Part shown: piece after piece, positions 62,568-64,000 of the stretch
Numbering within the stretch: position 1 is the first letter of the stretch
Layout: each line of letters begins with the position of its first letter
Source of the DNA: Streptomyces sp. Y2F8-2
GTDB lineage: Bacteria; Actinomycetota; Actinomycetes; Streptomycetales; Streptomycetaceae
Reading direction: 5' to 3'
NCBI RefSeq assembly: GCF_014905555.1
Contig: NZ_BNGS01000002.1
Span: forward strand, 806,001-870,000
DNA: 64,000 bases
Translations under genes and position numbers: made by a program
The notes under the pieces: generated by a model
The model's database searches: none
Told to the model about the DNA's origin: nothing
What the model saw: the letters and a program-made list of their open reading frames with translations, nothing else

Positions 62568-63239
62568 GTGCACATCGTCATCATGGGCTGCGGAAGAGTG
62601 GGTTCCGCTCTGGCCCAGACCCTGGAGCAACAGGGGCACACGGTCGCAGTGATCGACCAGGACCCCACCGCCTTCCGACGACTGGGCTCCGGGTTCGGCG
62701 GCCGTCGTGTCACCGGCGTCGGCTTCGACCAGGACACCCTGCGCGAGGCGGGCATCGAGGAGGCCGGTGCCTTCGCCGCCGTCTCGAGCGGCGACAACTC
62801 GAACATCATCGCGGCGCGGGTCGCCCGCGAGATGTTCGGCATCGAGAACGTCGCGGCCCGGATCTACGACCCCCGCCGCGCCGAGGTCTACCAACGGCTC
62901 GGCATCCCGACCGTGGCCACGGTCCGCTGGACGGCGGACCAGATGCTGCGGCGTCTGCTGCCGTCCGGTGCGGAGCCGCTGTGGCGCGACCCCACCGGCG
63001 GGGTCCAGCTCGCCGAGGTGCACGCGTCGGCGAAGTGGGTCGGCCACAAGATCAGCAAGCTGCAGGAGGAGACCGGCGTCCGGGTCGCGTTCCTCACCCG
63101 GCTGGGCGAGGCGATGCTGCCCACCTCGCAGACGGTGCTGCAGGAGGGCGACCTCGTGCACGTGATGATGCGGACGGACGACGTCGAGAAGGTCGAGACG
63201 GCGTTCGCCGAGGGCCCTGAAGAGGAGAGCGGTCACTGA
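62568..63239 (+). CDS. trkA: TrkA-family potassium regulator (RCK)
   Basis: A 223-residue protein: RCK_N domain with the NAD-binding loop MGCGRVGSALA and the acidic strand end VAVIDQDPTAF, then an RCK_C domain from about residue 140 (VQLAEVHASAKWVGHKISKL). It gates K+ transporters in response to nucleotide. GTG 62568 follows GGAAGG. The stop overlaps the ATG of the second TrkA gene (ATGA), so both are produced together, as in CeoB/CeoC pairs. Confidence 0.93.
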   Translation: MHIVIMGCGRVGSALAQTLEQQGHTVAVIDQDPTAFRRLGSGFGGRRVTGVGFDQDTLREAGIEEAGAFAAVSSGDNSNIIAARVAREMFGIENVAARIYDPRRAEVYQRLGIPTVATVRWTADQMLRRLLPSGAEPLWRDPTGGVQLAEVHASAKWVGHKISKLQEETGVRVAFLTRLGEAMLPTSQTVLQEGDLVHVMMRTDDVEKVETAFAEGPEEESGH

Positions 63240-63916
63240 TGAGGGTCGCCATTGCCGGTGCCGGCGCGGTCGGTCGCTCGATCGCGGGCGAACTGCTGGA
63301 GAACGGCCACGAGGTCCTTCTCATCGACAAGGCGCCGACCGCGATCTCGGTCGAGCGCGTCCCGCAGGCGGAGTGGCTGCTGGCCGACGCCTGTGAGATC
63401 ACATCCCTGGACGAGGCGGCGCTCCAGCGCTGCAACGTGGTCATCGCCGCGACGGGCGACGACAAGGTGAACCTGGTCGTGTCGCTGCTGGCGAAGACGG
63501 AGTACGGCGTCCCGCGCGTCGTCGCCCGGGTCAACAACCCGAAGAACGAGTGGCTGTTCAACGAGGCGTGGGGCGTGGACGTGGCCGTGTCCACCCCGCG
63601 CCTGATGTCGGCGCTGGTGGAGGAGGCGGTGAGCGTCGGCGACCTGGTCCGTCTGCTCCGCTTCAGCCACGGCGACGCGAACCTGGTCGAGCTGACCCTG
63701 CCGCCCGAGTCGGCCCTGGCGGGTACGCAGGTGGGCGATGTGCAGTGGCCCGAGGACACGTCCCTGGTGACGATCATCCGCGGCACCCGGGTCCTGACCC
63801 CGTCCCGGGAGGACTCCCTGGAGGCGGGCGACGAACTGCTCTTCGTGGCGGCCCAGGCACGCGAGGGTCAGCTGGAGGAACTGCTGTCGGTGCGCAGGGA
63901 GGACGCGGCGGGCTAG
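63239..63916 (+). CDS. Second TrkA-family potassium regulator (RCK)
   Basis: A 225-residue paralogue of the previous protein, with GAGAVGRSIAGELLENGHEV (NAD loop), VVIAATGDDKVNLVVSLLAK and an RCK_C domain from about residue 140 (LVELTLPPESALAG). ATG 63239 overlaps the previous stop. The two RCK subunits probably form a mixed ring controlling a potassium carrier, most simply the divergent KimA-like permease. Confidence 0.92.
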   Translation: MRVAIAGAGAVGRSIAGELLENGHEVLLIDKAPTAISVERVPQAEWLLADACEITSLDEAALQRCNVVIAATGDDKVNLVVSLLAKTEYGVPRVVARVNNPKNEWLFNEAWGVDVAVSTPRLMSALVEEAVSVGDLVRLLRFSHGDANLVELTLPPESALAGTQVGDVQWPEDTSLVTIIRGTRVLTPSREDSLEAGDELLFVAAQAREGQLEELLSVRREDAAG

Positions 63917-64000
63917 GCCGCGAGGCTGCGGGCTTCGGGTGCGCCTGGCATCTCCGGGCGCACCACACCCTTCAGCGGAGCACCCTTGGGTAGCGGCCCC

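Overview
The window is very GC-rich, uses GTG starts often, and carries SsgA-like sporulation proteins, an LCP wall-polymer transferase, a class F sortase, tandem SpoIIE-type phosphatases, a BlaI/M56 pair and a duplicated RCK potassium module. Together these point to a Streptomyces chromosome. No rRNA, tRNA, CRISPR array, phage or intact transposon was seen. The species is not assigned.

Layout. 0-4 kb: 3' end of a nitrate reductase fused to a flavodoxin/CPR-type NADPH reductase. 4-9 kb: polytopic membrane protein, an ArsR-type regulator, a cobalamin riboswitch driving a NicT Ni/Co transporter, and a copper-type pair (Met/His-rich membrane protein plus YcnI). 9-13 kb: a complete molybdenum block (HTH-TOBE regulator, ModABC, two-domain molbindin) that would supply the molybdoenzyme at the left edge. 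13-21 kb: envelope genes (DedA, PAP2, LPG-synthase-like, GT-C transferase, BlaI, M56 peptidase, TatA, LCP, lytic transglycosylase) with repeated CTAC/GTAG dyads at three promoters. 21-25 kb: TerD-family protein with an unusual tail, then a secreted repeat protein next to a class F sortase.

25-29.3 kb is a decayed stretch: remnants of an alcohol dehydrogenase, a DUF2255 protein, a VOC protein, a kinase and an rRNA methyltransferase, plus a frameshifted DUF1023 hydrolase. 29.3-34.3 kb: two tandem PAS/GAF/PP2C/HATPase regulators. 34.7-37.5 kb: P450, ferredoxin reductase and ferredoxin operon. 37.7-41.5 kb: a secreted Trp/Asp/His-rich protein, two SsgA-like paralogues around a NIPSNAP protein and an IS110 scrap, and a TetR pseudogene. 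41.5-49.5 kb: MFS exporter, TetR repressor, a CYP102 (BM3-type) P450-reductase fusion, a zinc alcohol dehydrogenase and a frameshifted TetR. Six copies of one palindrome, CCRTAC-N3-GTAYGG, occur in pairs upstream of the TetR gene, the CYP102 gene and the distant secreted-protein gene.

49.5-56.4 kb: TetR plus a tightly coupled catabolic operon (extradiol dioxygenase, FAH-family hydrolase, MhpA-like hydroxylase, acetoacetyl-CoA synthetase, DoxX). 56.4-64 kb: an unknown membrane-anchored protein, an MDR oxidoreductase interrupted by a TAG, a TRAM/TrmA-family RNA methyltransferase, and a KimA-like permease divergent from two TrkA/RCK proteins, probably a potassium uptake module.

Several single-base frameshifts (near 27485, 40860-41165 and 49262) mean either decay at scattered loci or residual indel errors in the assembly. 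All domain calls come from reading the sequence; no searches were run.
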